Assembly (NCBI RefSeq): GCF_014873495.1
Contig: NZ_JADBGF010000001.1
Location: 7,502,001-7,566,000 of the forward strand
Length of the DNA stretch: 64,000 nucleotides
Origin: Streptomyces stelliscabiei
GTDB lineage: Bacteria; Actinomycetota; Actinomycetes; Streptomycetales; Streptomycetaceae
Reading direction: 5' to 3'
A model generated the notes under the pieces. That model was given only the letters and a program-made list of their open reading frames with translations, was not told where the DNA came from and made no database searches. The position numbers were made by a program, and so were the translations under genes. How positions within the stretch are numbered: position 1 is the stretch's first letter; each line of letters begins with the position of its first letter. Shown piece after piece: positions 26,564 through 34,813 of the stretch.

Positions 26564-26592
26564 TTGACGACGCCTGTGTGACCGGTCACAAT
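26564..26592 (+). promoter_or_regulatory. lacI promoter giving a leaderless transcript
   Basis: TTGACG (26564–26569) and CACAAT (26587–26592) are separated by 17 bp. Transcription would begin close to 26599, which is the A of the start codon, so the message is probably leaderless. No ribosome site precedes the ATG. Confidence 0.6.
26577..26590. promoter_or_regulatory. LacI-type operator (TGTGACCGGTCACA), upstream copy
   Basis: This perfect 14-bp palindrome covers the spacer and part of the −10 of the regulator's promoter, and lies 84 bp before the divergent GH36 start codon. It is the expected binding site of the regulator encoded directly downstream. Confidence 0.8.
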
Positions 26593-26598
26593 TCTGAC

Positions 26599-27639
26599 AT
26601 GAATGTGACCGGTCACACAAGCCGCCCGGCGAGCATCCGGGACGTCGCGACCGCCGCCGGAGTCTCGTACCAGACCGTCTCCCGGGTGATCAACAATCAC
26701 CCCAGCGTCAAGCACACGACGCGCGAGAGGGTGCAGGCCGCCATCGACGAGCTGGGGTTCCGGCGCAACGCCACCGCACACGCGCTGGCCAGCGGGCGCA
26801 CCCGGGCCGTGACCGTGCTGACCGCCAACACCACGCACTACGGCTATGCCTCGATCCTCCAGGGCATCGAGGAGGCGGCGCGGGCGGCGTCGTACGCGGT
26901 CGGGATCGGTGTGCTGGAGTCGGCGGACGAGGCCGCGGTCGCCGCCGAGGTGCAGCGGGCGGCGGACGCGGGCGGCGGCCTCGTCGTGATCGCCTACGAT
27001 CCGGCCGGTGTGGCGGCCCTCGGCGCGGTCCCCGCCGCACTCCCGGTCGTCGGCGTCGTCGAGACCCCCGCGACCCCGCCCGGCGGCGACCGCCCCTGGG
27101 TGTGGACCGACGACCGCCAGGCCGCCTACGAGGCGACCCGTCACCTGCTCTCCCTCGGCCACGAGACGGTGCACTACGTCGCGATCCCCTCCAGCACCCG
27201 GCGGACCAGCGCGGCCCGCACCACCGGCTGGCGGCAGGCGCTCCAGGAGGCCGGGGCGCCGGAACCCCGTCCGCTGCAGGGGAGTTGGGGCCCGGCGGGC
27301 GGCCACGCGGCCGGGCTCGAACTGGCCGAGGACCCGGCGGTCACCGCGGTCCTGTGCGGCAACGACGACCTCGCGCTCGGTGTGCTGCGCGCGCTGCACG
27401 AGTCCGGGCGCTCCGTACCGGGCGAGGTGAGCGTCACCGGGTTCGACGACGCCCCGCACTCCGCCTATCTGACCCCGTCCCTGACGACCGTACGCCTGGA
27501 CTTCACCGGCCTCGGGCGGGCCGCGTTCGCCCTGCTGCACGGAGTCCTGGAGGCGTCCGCGCAGATCGCCCCGCACCCGGTCTCCGTGCCGGAACTGGTG
27601 GTGCGGGAGAGCGTCGGCCCGCCGCCGGCCAAGCCCTGA
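26599..27639 (+). CDS. LacI-family transcriptional regulator (α-galactoside block)
   Basis: This 346-residue protein has an N-terminal LacI helix-turn-helix (ASIRDVATAAGVSYQTVSRVINN) and hinge helix (RNATAHALASGRTRAV). A periplasmic-binding-protein-like sensor core follows (…VTGFDDAPHSAYLTPSLTTVR). It should repress its own gene and the divergent GH36 gene, and perhaps the importer downstream, with a galactoside as inducer. ATG 26599 is supported by the promoter spacing for a leaderless message. The second operator copy lies inside codons 2–7, so the N-terminal residues NVTGHT are partly dictated by the operator. Confidence 0.93.
   Translation: MNVTGHTSRPASIRDVATAAGVSYQTVSRVINNHPSVKHTTRERVQAAIDELGFRRNATAHALASGRTRAVTVLTANTTHYGYASILQGIEEAARAASYAVGIGVLESADEAAVAAEVQRAADAGGGLVVIAYDPAGVAALGAVPAALPVVGVVETPATPPGGDRPWVWTDDRQAAYEATRHLLSLGHETVHYVAIPSSTRRTSAARTTGWRQALQEAGAPEPRPLQGSWGPAGGHAAGLELAEDPAVTAVLCGNDDLALGVLRALHESGRSVPGEVSVTGFDDAPHSAYLTPSLTTVRLDFTGLGRAAFALLHGVLEASAQIAPHPVSVPELVVRESVGPPPAKP
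26604..26617. promoter_or_regulatory. LacI-type operator (TGTGACCGGTCACA), copy inside the start of the regulator gene
   Basis: This second perfect 14-bp palindrome is 27 bp from the first and covers +6 to +19 of the predicted transcript. It would act as a roadblock and makes tight autoregulation likely. Confidence 0.8.
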
Positions 27640-27735
27640 ACACCTCGGACCCACCTCCTCCCCCCCGGCCGCTCACCGCTGCTCCGCATCCTGCCCTGCC
27701 CTGCCCTGAACCCATCCGTTCTCGAAAGGCGCGCG

Positions 27736-29067
27736 ATGAAGACAAGAGCTCTCCCCACGCTGGCCCTCATAGGCGCCCTCGGCCTGGCCGCCACCGCGTG
27801 CAGCGATCCCACGGCGGGGACCTCCGGCGCGGAGGAGGACACCGGGCGGACGGCCGTCGACCCGACCGCCCGGCTCGACGGCGTGAAACTGACGATGTGG
27901 ACCGCGCAGAACACGGTCGACGCACCCCGGCAGGTCATCGACGCCTTCGAGAAGGCCACCGGCGCCGAGGTCGAGACCCAGCCGGTCCCGGACCCCTACG
28001 AGTCGAACGTGCCGACCAAGCTGGCCTCCGGCGACCGCCCCGACCTGATGTTCTGGCAGCCGTCCGTCTCCACGCTCCCCTTCGTCCAGCCGAGCCGGAA
28101 CCTGCTCACCCTCGACGGCGAGCCCTGGGTCTCCAAGCTCGGCGACACCGAGAAGTCGCTCGGCGTCATCGACGGCAAGCGGTACGCGGCGATCGTCACC
28201 AGCCCCGCCATGCTCGGCGTCTACTACAACAAGGACGTCTTCCGGCAGGCCGGCATCGCCGAGAAGGACTTCCCGAAGTCGTACGACGACCTGCTCGCCC
28301 TCGGCCACCAGGTCGTCGACGACACGGACGCGGCCGCCTTCTACGAGGCCGGCGGCGACAAGTGGCCCCTCCAGTGGCAGATGCAGGTGCAGCTCACCGA
28401 CCTCGACAAGCAGTGGTGGGCGGGCCTGAACGAGAACAAGGAGAAGTGGACCGACCCGGTCGTCGTCGGCGCGATCAAGAAGTACAAGGACAAGCTGCTG
28501 GACGCAGGGCTCGCCCAGAAGAACTACCGGACGGGCACCTTCACCGGGCAGGCCGACGCGCTGTGGAAGGGCGAGGCCGGCATGGTCCTCAACGTCACCT
28601 CCTTCCAGAGCCAGTTGCAGGCCAGGTACTCCACCGCGGACATCGACAAGAAGATCGGCTGGTTCCCGATCGCCAACTCGTCCGCCACCGGCCTGTACTC
28701 GCCCGACCAGACCAACGGTGTCGTCGCGTTCAGGACCGGTGACGAGAAGCGGCAGAACGCGGCCCGGCAGTTCCTCGCCTTCTGGCTCGGCCCCGACTAC
28801 CCCGACTACATCAAGGCGATGAAGATCCCGTCCGTGCAGCCCTCCGTGCCCACCCCGGGCGGCCTCCCTGAGGCATCGAAGGCCCAGGTAGCGGCCCTGC
28901 CCACGGCCATCGGCGTCTTCCAGGCCAAGGCGATCGTCGCCCCGGACACCCACCTCTACCTCGCCGACATGCTCTTCGGGAAGAAGAGCCCGCGGCAGGT
29001 CGCCCAGGCCGTCCAGGACCAGTTCGCGCAGGTGGCCAAGGCCCAGGGCGCGCCCGGCTTCCCGTAG
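27736..29067 (+). CDS. CUT1 ABC transporter, sugar-binding lipoprotein
   Basis: This 443-residue binding protein has a lipoprotein signal peptide (MKTRALPTLALIGALGL followed by the lipobox TAC, Cys22). The family signatures of COG1653 binding proteins are present: LTMWTAQNTVDAPRQVIDAFEKATG near the mature N-terminus and YAAIVTSPAMLGVYYNKDVFRQAG. Its normal length contrasts with the 561-residue receptor of the first importer, so the two should take different sugars. It follows the LacI gene by 96 bp and two permease genes follow. With the GH36 gene nearby, an α-galactoside is a plausible ligand. Confidence 0.92.
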   Translation: MKTRALPTLALIGALGLAATACSDPTAGTSGAEEDTGRTAVDPTARLDGVKLTMWTAQNTVDAPRQVIDAFEKATGAEVETQPVPDPYESNVPTKLASGDRPDLMFWQPSVSTLPFVQPSRNLLTLDGEPWVSKLGDTEKSLGVIDGKRYAAIVTSPAMLGVYYNKDVFRQAGIAEKDFPKSYDDLLALGHQVVDDTDAAAFYEAGGDKWPLQWQMQVQLTDLDKQWWAGLNENKEKWTDPVVVGAIKKYKDKLLDAGLAQKNYRTGTFTGQADALWKGEAGMVLNVTSFQSQLQARYSTADIDKKIGWFPIANSSATGLYSPDQTNGVVAFRTGDEKRQNAARQFLAFWLGPDYPDYIKAMKIPSVQPSVPTPGGLPEASKAQVAALPTAIGVFQAKAIVAPDTHLYLADMLFGKKSPRQVAQAVQDQFAQVAKAQGAPGFP

Positions 29068-29103
29068 GGGAGAGGCAGGGCGAGGAGGAGACAGGGCTTT
29101 CCG

Positions 29104-30027
29104 ATGGCGGACACGATCGTACGCACACGCAAACAGGCACCCACGAGAAGCGAACCCCGGCGGGTGGGGCGGCTGCCCCGCGCGGCCGTGCACCACCCCT
29201 GGTGGTTCGCGCTCCCCGCGATCGTCGTCTTCGCGGGCTTCTTCCTGGTGCCCAACCTGCTCAACTTCTACTACCCGTTCACCGACTGGTCCTCGTACCA
29301 CCCGGACATCGCCTTCACGGGCCTCGACAACTTCACGACCATCGCCGACGACGGCACCCTCGTCCGCGCGATCCGCACGACCCTGCTCTACGCGTTGCTC
29401 GCGGCCGTCTTCCAGAACGGCTTCGGACTGGTGCTGGCGCTGCTGCTGGAGGACGACACCCGCTTCAACCGGTTCTTCCGCGCCGTCTTCTTCCTGCCGG
29501 TGCTCATCTCGGCCCTCGCCACCGGTTACGTCTTCCAGGCCCTCCTGAACCAGGACGGCGCGGTCAACTCCCTGCTGGGCACGGACATTCCGTGGCTGGG
29601 GTCGACGACCTGGACGCTCGTCGTCGTCACGCTCATCCACGGCTGGAAGTGGATGGGCCTGTCGATGCTGATCTACCTGGCGGGCCTCAAGGGCATCCCG
29701 GGCGACATGCTCGAAGCCGCCCGGATGGACGGGGCCGGGCCCTGGCGGACCTTCCGGTCGGTGCGCTGGCCGATGCTCTCCCCGGCCCTCACCTTCAACG
29801 TCACCACCGCGCTGATCGGCTCGATGAACACCTTCGACATCGTGCAGGCCACGACCGGCGGCGGGCCGGCCGCCTCCACCGAGGTCTTCAACATCTACAT
29901 GTTCCGGATCTTCGGACAGGGCCTGTACGCACAGGCGTCCGCGATGAGTCTCGTCCTCTTCCTGGTCGTGGTGGCCGTCGCGATCCCGCTGGTCGTCGGA
30001 CTGCGCCGAAGGGAGCAGCTGCTGTGA
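29104..30027 (+). CDS. CUT1 ABC transporter permease 1 (MalF/UgpA-like)
   Basis: This 307-residue membrane protein has six predicted helices, starting with WWFALPAIVVFAGFFLVPNLLNF. The EAA loop is GDMLEAARMDGAGPWRTFRSVRWPM, and TTGGGPAASTEVFNIYMFRIFG is typical of UgpA-type sugar permeases. ATG 29104 lies 36 bp after the binding-protein gene. It overlaps the next permease by 4 bp. Confidence 0.92.
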   Translation: MADTIVRTRKQAPTRSEPRRVGRLPRAAVHHPWWFALPAIVVFAGFFLVPNLLNFYYPFTDWSSYHPDIAFTGLDNFTTIADDGTLVRAIRTTLLYALLAAVFQNGFGLVLALLLEDDTRFNRFFRAVFFLPVLISALATGYVFQALLNQDGAVNSLLGTDIPWLGSTTWTLVVVTLIHGWKWMGLSMLIYLAGLKGIPGDMLEAARMDGAGPWRTFRSVRWPMLSPALTFNVTTALIGSMNTFDIVQATTGGGPAASTEVFNIYMFRIFGQGLYAQASAMSLVLFLVVVAVAIPLVVGLRRREQLL

Positions 30028-30851
30028 GCACGGTGATGTGGCGCCACGGCCGCCCGGCCCTCGTCCTGCTGCTCGCCGGACTCGCCGTCGGCGTCCCCCT
30101 GTGGCTGGTCCTCGTCACCTCCGCCAAGCCGCAGGCGGAGGCCATCGAACCCAGCCTGGACCCGCCCGCGCACTGGCAGCCCGGCGCCAACTACGACGAC
30201 GCCGTCGCCCAGGGCGAGATGCTGCGCGGACTCCTCAACTCCCTGCTCGTCGTGGTCCCTTCGGTGGTCCTCGTGCTGATCCTCGGCGCGGGCGCCGCCT
30301 GGGTCTTCGCCCGCCGGAGGTCGAGGCTCGTCTCGGCGGCGTACGCGTTGTGCATCAGCGGGCTGCTGCTGCCGCCGGCGGTCATCACGATCGTGATGGA
30401 GCTGCGGCAACTGGGGCTGGCCGGCACCCGGCCGGGAATGATCGCCGTCTACACCGGGATGTACCTCTCCACGTCGATCTTCTTCATGACGGGGTTCATC
30501 CGGGCCATCCCCATGGAGCTGGAGGAAGCGGCCCGCATCGACGGGGCGAAGCCGCTGCGGATCTTCACCCGGATCGTCCTTCCCCTCCTGCGGCCCGTCA
30601 TCGCCACCGCGACGATCATGGTGATGCTCTACGCCTGGAGCGACGTCTTCTACGCCTTCTTCGTCCTCGGCGGCGGCGACCGGGCCACCGTCCCGCTCAA
30701 CCTCTACAAGGTCGCGAGCGCCCAGCTCTACCTCAACAACTGGCATCTCGTCTTCGCGTACGTCGTGGTGATGAGCCTGCCGATGGTCGCCGTCTTCGTC
30801 GTCGGCCAGCGAAAGATCGTGTCCGGAATCACCAGTGGAGCCGTCAAATGA
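30024..30851 (+). CDS. CUT1 ABC transporter permease 2 (MalG/UgpE-like)
   Basis: This 275-residue permease starts at GTG 30024, overlapping the upstream stop (GTGA). Its EAA loop is MELEEAARIDGAKPLRIFTRIVLPLLRP. As in the first importer, no ATPase gene is linked, so a shared ATPase is expected. The next gene, a secreted glycosidase-like protein, begins 16 bp later behind GGAGG, so it is almost certainly in the same operon. Confidence 0.92.
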   Translation: MSTVMWRHGRPALVLLLAGLAVGVPLWLVLVTSAKPQAEAIEPSLDPPAHWQPGANYDDAVAQGEMLRGLLNSLLVVVPSVVLVLILGAGAAWVFARRRSRLVSAAYALCISGLLLPPAVITIVMELRQLGLAGTRPGMIAVYTGMYLSTSIFFMTGFIRAIPMELEEAARIDGAKPLRIFTRIVLPLLRPVIATATIMVMLYAWSDVFYAFFVLGGGDRATVPLNLYKVASAQLYLNNWHLVFAYVVVMSLPMVAVFVVGQRKIVSGITSGAVK

Positions 30852-30867
30852 CCGGAGGTCCAGCAGC

Positions 30868-33426
30868 GTGAGCCCCCACACCGGTACGACCACCCCCATG
30901 CGATCCCGTACCAGAACCGCCTTGCTCACAGCACTACTTGGAGTCACCGCCATGGCAGGCAGCACCCTCCCCGCCACCGGAACGGCCACGGCCGCGGCAG
31001 CAGACCCGCAGCGCCTCTCCGTCGACCTCTCCGCCTCCGAGGGCCCGGTGATGCTCGGCGCCAACGGCGCGCTCTACGGGCTCAGCGACGACGGCGTACC
31101 CGGCGACGCGGCCCTCGCACCTCTGAAGATCACCAGCATCTCGCAGAAGCCGGAGGGCGGCGCCCAGCACCCCAACGGCGACGCGCTCACCGTCTCCCGG
31201 TCGTTCTTCCGCAACGGCGGCGGCGAGATCAACGTGATGATGCAGGACATCTACGCCAAGTGGCCCTACGAGGACCTCGGCATCGACGACTACCTCCCCA
31301 AGGTCGACAAGATCGTCAAGGAGGTGGCGGCCGACCCGAACAGCGACCGCTTCGTCTACATCCCGTTCAACGAACCCGACCAGATCTGGTACAAGCTCGA
31401 CGTCGCCGACCAGGCGCGGTACGAGGTCAACCGCGACCGCTTCTTCCGGGACTGGAAGACGGTCTACGAGCGCATCCGCGCCGTCGACCCCGACGCGCGG
31501 ATCGCCGGCCCCAACGAAGCCGCCTACCACACCCGCCTGCTCAAGGACTTCCTCGCCTTCGCCAAGCGCGAGAACGTCCTCCCCCAGGTGATGACCTGGC
31601 ACGAACTGGGCTCCGGCTCCCTCCGGGACTTCCAGGCCCACTACGACGACTACCGCGCCCTGGAGCGCGCGGCCGGCATAGCCCCGTTGAAGATCAACAT
31701 CGACGAGTACGCCAACCGCCGCGACCTCTCCGTCCCCGGCCAACTCGTCCAGTGGGTCTCGATGTTCGAGAGGAACAAGGTGTACGCCAACCAGGCGTAC
31801 TGGGACGCGGCCGGCAACATGGACGGCAACGTCGTCCGCTCCAACATCCCCAACGGCGGCTGGTGGTTCTTCCGCTGGTACGCGGGTCTGACCGGGAACA
31901 CCGTCCAGGTCACCCCGCCGCAGGCGAACACCGTCGACACCCTCCAGGGCCTCGCCTCCCTCGACACCTCCCGCCGCCAGGCGCAGGTGCTGCTCGGCGG
32001 CTCCGCCGGTGACACCGACGTCGTCGTCCGGAAGGTCCCCCGCTCCCTCTTCGGCCGCACCGTCACCGCGACCGTCGCCGAGGCCGCCTGGTCCGGCTAC
32101 GAGGGTCAGCACGCGACCCCGCGCGTGCTGTCCCGTACCAAGGTGCGGATCGCGGACGACGGCACGGTGACCGTGCCCCTGCGGGGCATGCACAGGATGT
32201 CGGCCTACCGCGTCGTCCTCACCCCGGGCGGCTCCGGCACCCCGACCGCCCCGTCCGTCCCCTGGACCGCCTCCTACGAGGCCGAGGACGCCGCCATCAC
32301 CGACGGCAAGGTCTACACCCAGGGCACCGTGAGCAACGCCAACGGCTACGCGGCCTCCGGCACCAAGGACGTCGGCTCGCTCAACCAGGCCGGCAGCAAG
32401 GTCGACTTCACGGTGTCGGTGCCGAAGGACGGCACGTACGACCTGGCGATCCTGTACGGCAACCAGTCCGGCGTCCCCGCCACCCAGAAGCTGACGGTCG
32501 ACGACGGCGAACCGGTCACGGTCACCTACCCCTCCACCGAGAACTGGACCTACCGCGCGAAGAAGGACGTCACCGTCCACCTCACGGCCGGTACGCACCG
32601 GTTGACGCTCGCCAAGGACACCACCGAGGTCACCCTGGACCGGATCGACCTCACCGCCCGCACCGCCGAGCCCTCCGCCTCCTACGAGGCCACGCTCGCG
32701 GACATCAGCGGCAGGCCGTCGTACGACTACTCCTCGTCGAAGGGCGTCGGCACCGGCGAGCTGGTGCTGCGCGCCGGCGACCGGGCGGTCTTCGACGTGT
32801 ACGCCCCCCGCGACGGCTACTACCGGGTCGTGCCCCGGGCGTCGGCGCCGGTGAAGCTCGCCCTGCACGGGCAGTCGGTGGCCGCCGTACCCGGCCGGCC
32901 GCTGCGGCTCTACCTGGTGGCGGGCAACAACCGGATCACCGCGACCGCCGGGCACACCGCCCTGCGCTCCCTCGACGTCACCGGCGCCGGCTCGACCACC
33001 GGCACCCTCGCCTACGAGGCCGCCGCGGCCACGCTCGCCGGTGGGGCCGAGCTCGTCGACTCCGCGTACGCCTCGGCCAGCTCCTACATCGGCCGGCTCG
33101 GCAACAGCGCGGACAGCACCGCCGAGTTCACGGTGAACGCCCCCACGGCCGGCCGCCACGTCCTGGTCGTCCACTACGCGCACAACGAACGCCGCGACAA
33201 CGGCCACTCCTACAACACCGACATCATGTCCCGCACGGCGGACATCACGGTCGGGGCGGCCGAGCCGCGCAGGGTCACCTTCAAGAACACCTGGGGCTGG
33301 GACGACTACTGGACCGTCGGCGTCCCGGTCGACCTGAAGAAGGGCGCCAACAAGGTGACCTTCGCCAACGCCGGTGCCTGGGCGCCGAACATCGACCGGA
33401 TCGAGGTGGGCCGGGTCGTCGGTTAG
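30868..33426 (+). CDS. Secreted clan GH-A-like glycosidase (GH39-like) with CBM35-like C-terminus
   Basis: This 852-residue protein starts at GTG 30868 (GGAGG 9 nt upstream), with a signal peptide ending near TATAAAA. Residues about 50–390 look like a (β/α)8 barrel of clan GH-A: acid/base candidate E169 in IPFNEPDQIWY and nucleophile candidate E280 in KINIDEYANRRD. The nearest familiar group is GH39, but I cannot assign a family with certainty. A CBM35/CBM6-like module follows (YEAEDAAITDGKVYTQGTV … VTLDRIDLTA, about 470–605). A second module lies at the end, where a terminal WAPNIDRIEVGRVV again fits a CBM35-like β-sandwich. It is cotranscribed with the second importer and should release the oligosaccharides that importer takes up. 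Confidence 0.8.
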   Translation: MSPHTGTTTPMRSRTRTALLTALLGVTAMAGSTLPATGTATAAAADPQRLSVDLSASEGPVMLGANGALYGLSDDGVPGDAALAPLKITSISQKPEGGAQHPNGDALTVSRSFFRNGGGEINVMMQDIYAKWPYEDLGIDDYLPKVDKIVKEVAADPNSDRFVYIPFNEPDQIWYKLDVADQARYEVNRDRFFRDWKTVYERIRAVDPDARIAGPNEAAYHTRLLKDFLAFAKRENVLPQVMTWHELGSGSLRDFQAHYDDYRALERAAGIAPLKINIDEYANRRDLSVPGQLVQWVSMFERNKVYANQAYWDAAGNMDGNVVRSNIPNGGWWFFRWYAGLTGNTVQVTPPQANTVDTLQGLASLDTSRRQAQVLLGGSAGDTDVVVRKVPRSLFGRTVTATVAEAAWSGYEGQHATPRVLSRTKVRIADDGTVTVPLRGMHRMSAYRVVLTPGGSGTPTAPSVPWTASYEAEDAAITDGKVYTQGTVSNANGYAASGTKDVGSLNQAGSKVDFTVSVPKDGTYDLAILYGNQSGVPATQKLTVDDGEPVTVTYPSTENWTYRAKKDVTVHLTAGTHRLTLAKDTTEVTLDRIDLTARTAEPSASYEATLADISGRPSYDYSSSKGVGTGELVLRAGDRAVFDVYAPRDGYYRVVPRASAPVKLALHGQSVAAVPGRPLRLYLVAGNNRITATAGHTALRSLDVTGAGSTTGTLAYEAAAATLAGGAELVDSAYASASSYIGRLGNSADSTAEFTVNAPTAGRHVLVVHYAHNERRDNGHSYNTDIMSRTADITVGAAEPRRVTFKNTWGWDDYWTVGVPVDLKKGANKVTFANAGAWAPNIDRIEVGRVVG

Positions 33427-33433
33427 GCCCCAC

Positions 33434-33476
33434 CGGACCCCGGTCACCGGTGTGCGCCGCCGGTGACCGGGGTCCG
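33434..33476. terminator. Strong bidirectional terminator
   Basis: A perfect 17-bp stem (33434–33450 with 33460–33476; arm CGGACCCCGGTCACCGG) has a 9-nt loop. It lies between the convergent glycosidase and sulfotransferase genes. The GGTCACCGG core only superficially resembles the LacI operator. Confidence 0.85.
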
Positions 33477-33493
33477 TGGCGTTCCGGGTCCTG

Positions 33494-34681
33494 TCAGGGC
33501 CGGTCGACCTCGGCCCGCAGCGCGTTGTACTCGGCGAACGCGGACTCCACGTCGGCCGGGGTCAGCCCGTAGCGGGCCAGGTCGTAGCGGTGGGGCCGGC
33601 TGCCCCGGGAGTGGGCGGCGGCCGCCGGGAGCCGGGCCGCGTCGGCCTCGGTCCAGCGGGCGCCGACGGCGTCGTACAGCTTCGGGGCGCCGGCGGCCGG
33701 GTCGGCGCCGAGCGAGGAGTACGGCACGTCCACCAGGGCCTCCGGGGCGATGGCGGTGCGGGCGGCGAGGCCGCGCCGGACGGAACGGCTCAGCAGGTCG
33801 AGCCAGGTGGCGCCGAGTTGACGTGGGTCGAACCGGCGCAGCGAGGTGACCATACCGACCTCGACCAGGCTGCAGAAGGACGCGACGGCGGCGGCCGGGT
33901 CGCGGTGGGTCCACACGAGCGTGGCGTCGGGGAAGACCTTGACCAGCGCGTCCAGGTTCCCGGTGTGGAAGGGGGACTTCAGGATCCAGCGGCGGCGCGG
34001 ACGGCCGTACTGCAGGACCTGGAGGGCCTGCTTGAGGTGACGGTAGTCGGGTGTGAAGTCGTGCCCGAAGTGCCAGGCGTGGTAGGCCGGTATGTGTGCC
34101 TGGGCCAGCGGTACCAGGGCGTGCGGCAGGAGGAACGTGCACTCCTCCGGGCCCTCGGCGGTCATGGGGTGGATGTCACGGAAGCGCGGGCTGAGCAGAT
34201 GGCTGCCGCTCAGGACGCGGCGCGCGGTCGTGATCCGCTTCTGCCGTTCCCGGGGCGACGGTTCCAGGCCGGGAGCCAGCAACTCCCACAGCAGCGGACA
34301 CCGGTGGTCGTCCGAGAGGGAGAGCACCCCGTGGGTGAGCGTGCTCGCGGTGCGCGGCAGCCCGACCACGAACACCGGTTTCTCGACGGGCTCCTCCTCG
34401 ATGGCCGGGTTCTCGGCGATCAGCCGCCGGAACCGGGCCCGGTTGGTGAGATGCCGGCGGACGTGTGCCTGCGCGGACTGCCAGCCGACCGGCCCGAGAT
34501 CCTCGGCCTTCGCCCACTCCCGCAGCAGGAACCGGAAGTTCTCGACGAACTCCTCGTCGCCGTCCGCCCGTCCGGCCCCGGCGGCGATCCGGTCGAAGAC
34601 CCGGTCCGGGTCGCGGCGGGAGCCGAGCGTGGGCCGGAGTAACAGGTTCGCCAGGGTGAGGGGCAGGGGAGTGGACGTCAT
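33494..34681 (-). CDS. PAPS-dependent sulfotransferase family protein
   Basis: This 395-residue cytosolic protein has the 5'-phosphosulfate-binding loop VFVVGLPRTASTLTH near residue 100. A later segment, DATLVWTHRDPAAAVAS, matches the 3'-phosphate-binding region in which Arg and Ser contact PAPS. The family transfers sulfate to hydroxyl groups of small molecules or carbohydrates. ATG 34681 is preferred over the GTG one codon earlier because GGAAG then has normal spacing. It lies among carbohydrate genes, but nothing in the sequence shows the acceptor. The next upstream gene in the same direction is 132 bp away, so it may have its own promoter. Confidence 0.85.
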   Translation of the reverse strand: MTSTPLPLTLANLLLRPTLGSRRDPDRVFDRIAAGAGRADGDEEFVENFRFLLREWAKAEDLGPVGWQSAQAHVRRHLTNRARFRRLIAENPAIEEEPVEKPVFVVGLPRTASTLTHGVLSLSDDHRCPLLWELLAPGLEPSPRERQKRITTARRVLSGSHLLSPRFRDIHPMTAEGPEECTFLLPHALVPLAQAHIPAYHAWHFGHDFTPDYRHLKQALQVLQYGRPRRRWILKSPFHTGNLDALVKVFPDATLVWTHRDPAAAVASFCSLVEVGMVTSLRRFDPRQLGATWLDLLSRSVRRGLAARTAIAPEALVDVPYSSLGADPAAGAPKLYDAVGARWTEADAARLPAAAAHSRGSRPHRYDLARYGLTPADVESAFAEYNALRAEVDRP

Positions 34682-34708
34682 CACAGGACTTCCCTTCGGT
34701 ACGGACGG

Positions 34709-34742
34709 CCCAGGGCGGACGCCGGCCCAGGGCGGACGCCGG
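34709..34742. repeat. Perfect tandem 17-bp duplication
   Basis: CCCAGGGCGGACGCCGG occurs twice without a gap (34709–34725, 34726–34742), 28 bp upstream of the sulfotransferase start. It probably arose by slippage and has no obvious regulatory meaning. Confidence 0.75.
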
Positions 34743-34813
34743 TCCGGGCCGGGCGCGATCCCGGCCCGGGCGAGGTGCCTCGGCGGCCGCCCGGCTGGGG
34801 CGGCCGCCGGTGA

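Noticed and set aside
33434..33476. GGTCACCGG palindrome as another binding site of the GH36-linked LacI regulator
   Set aside because: It lacks the TGTGACCGGTCACA symmetry and forms a perfect 17-bp terminator between convergent genes.
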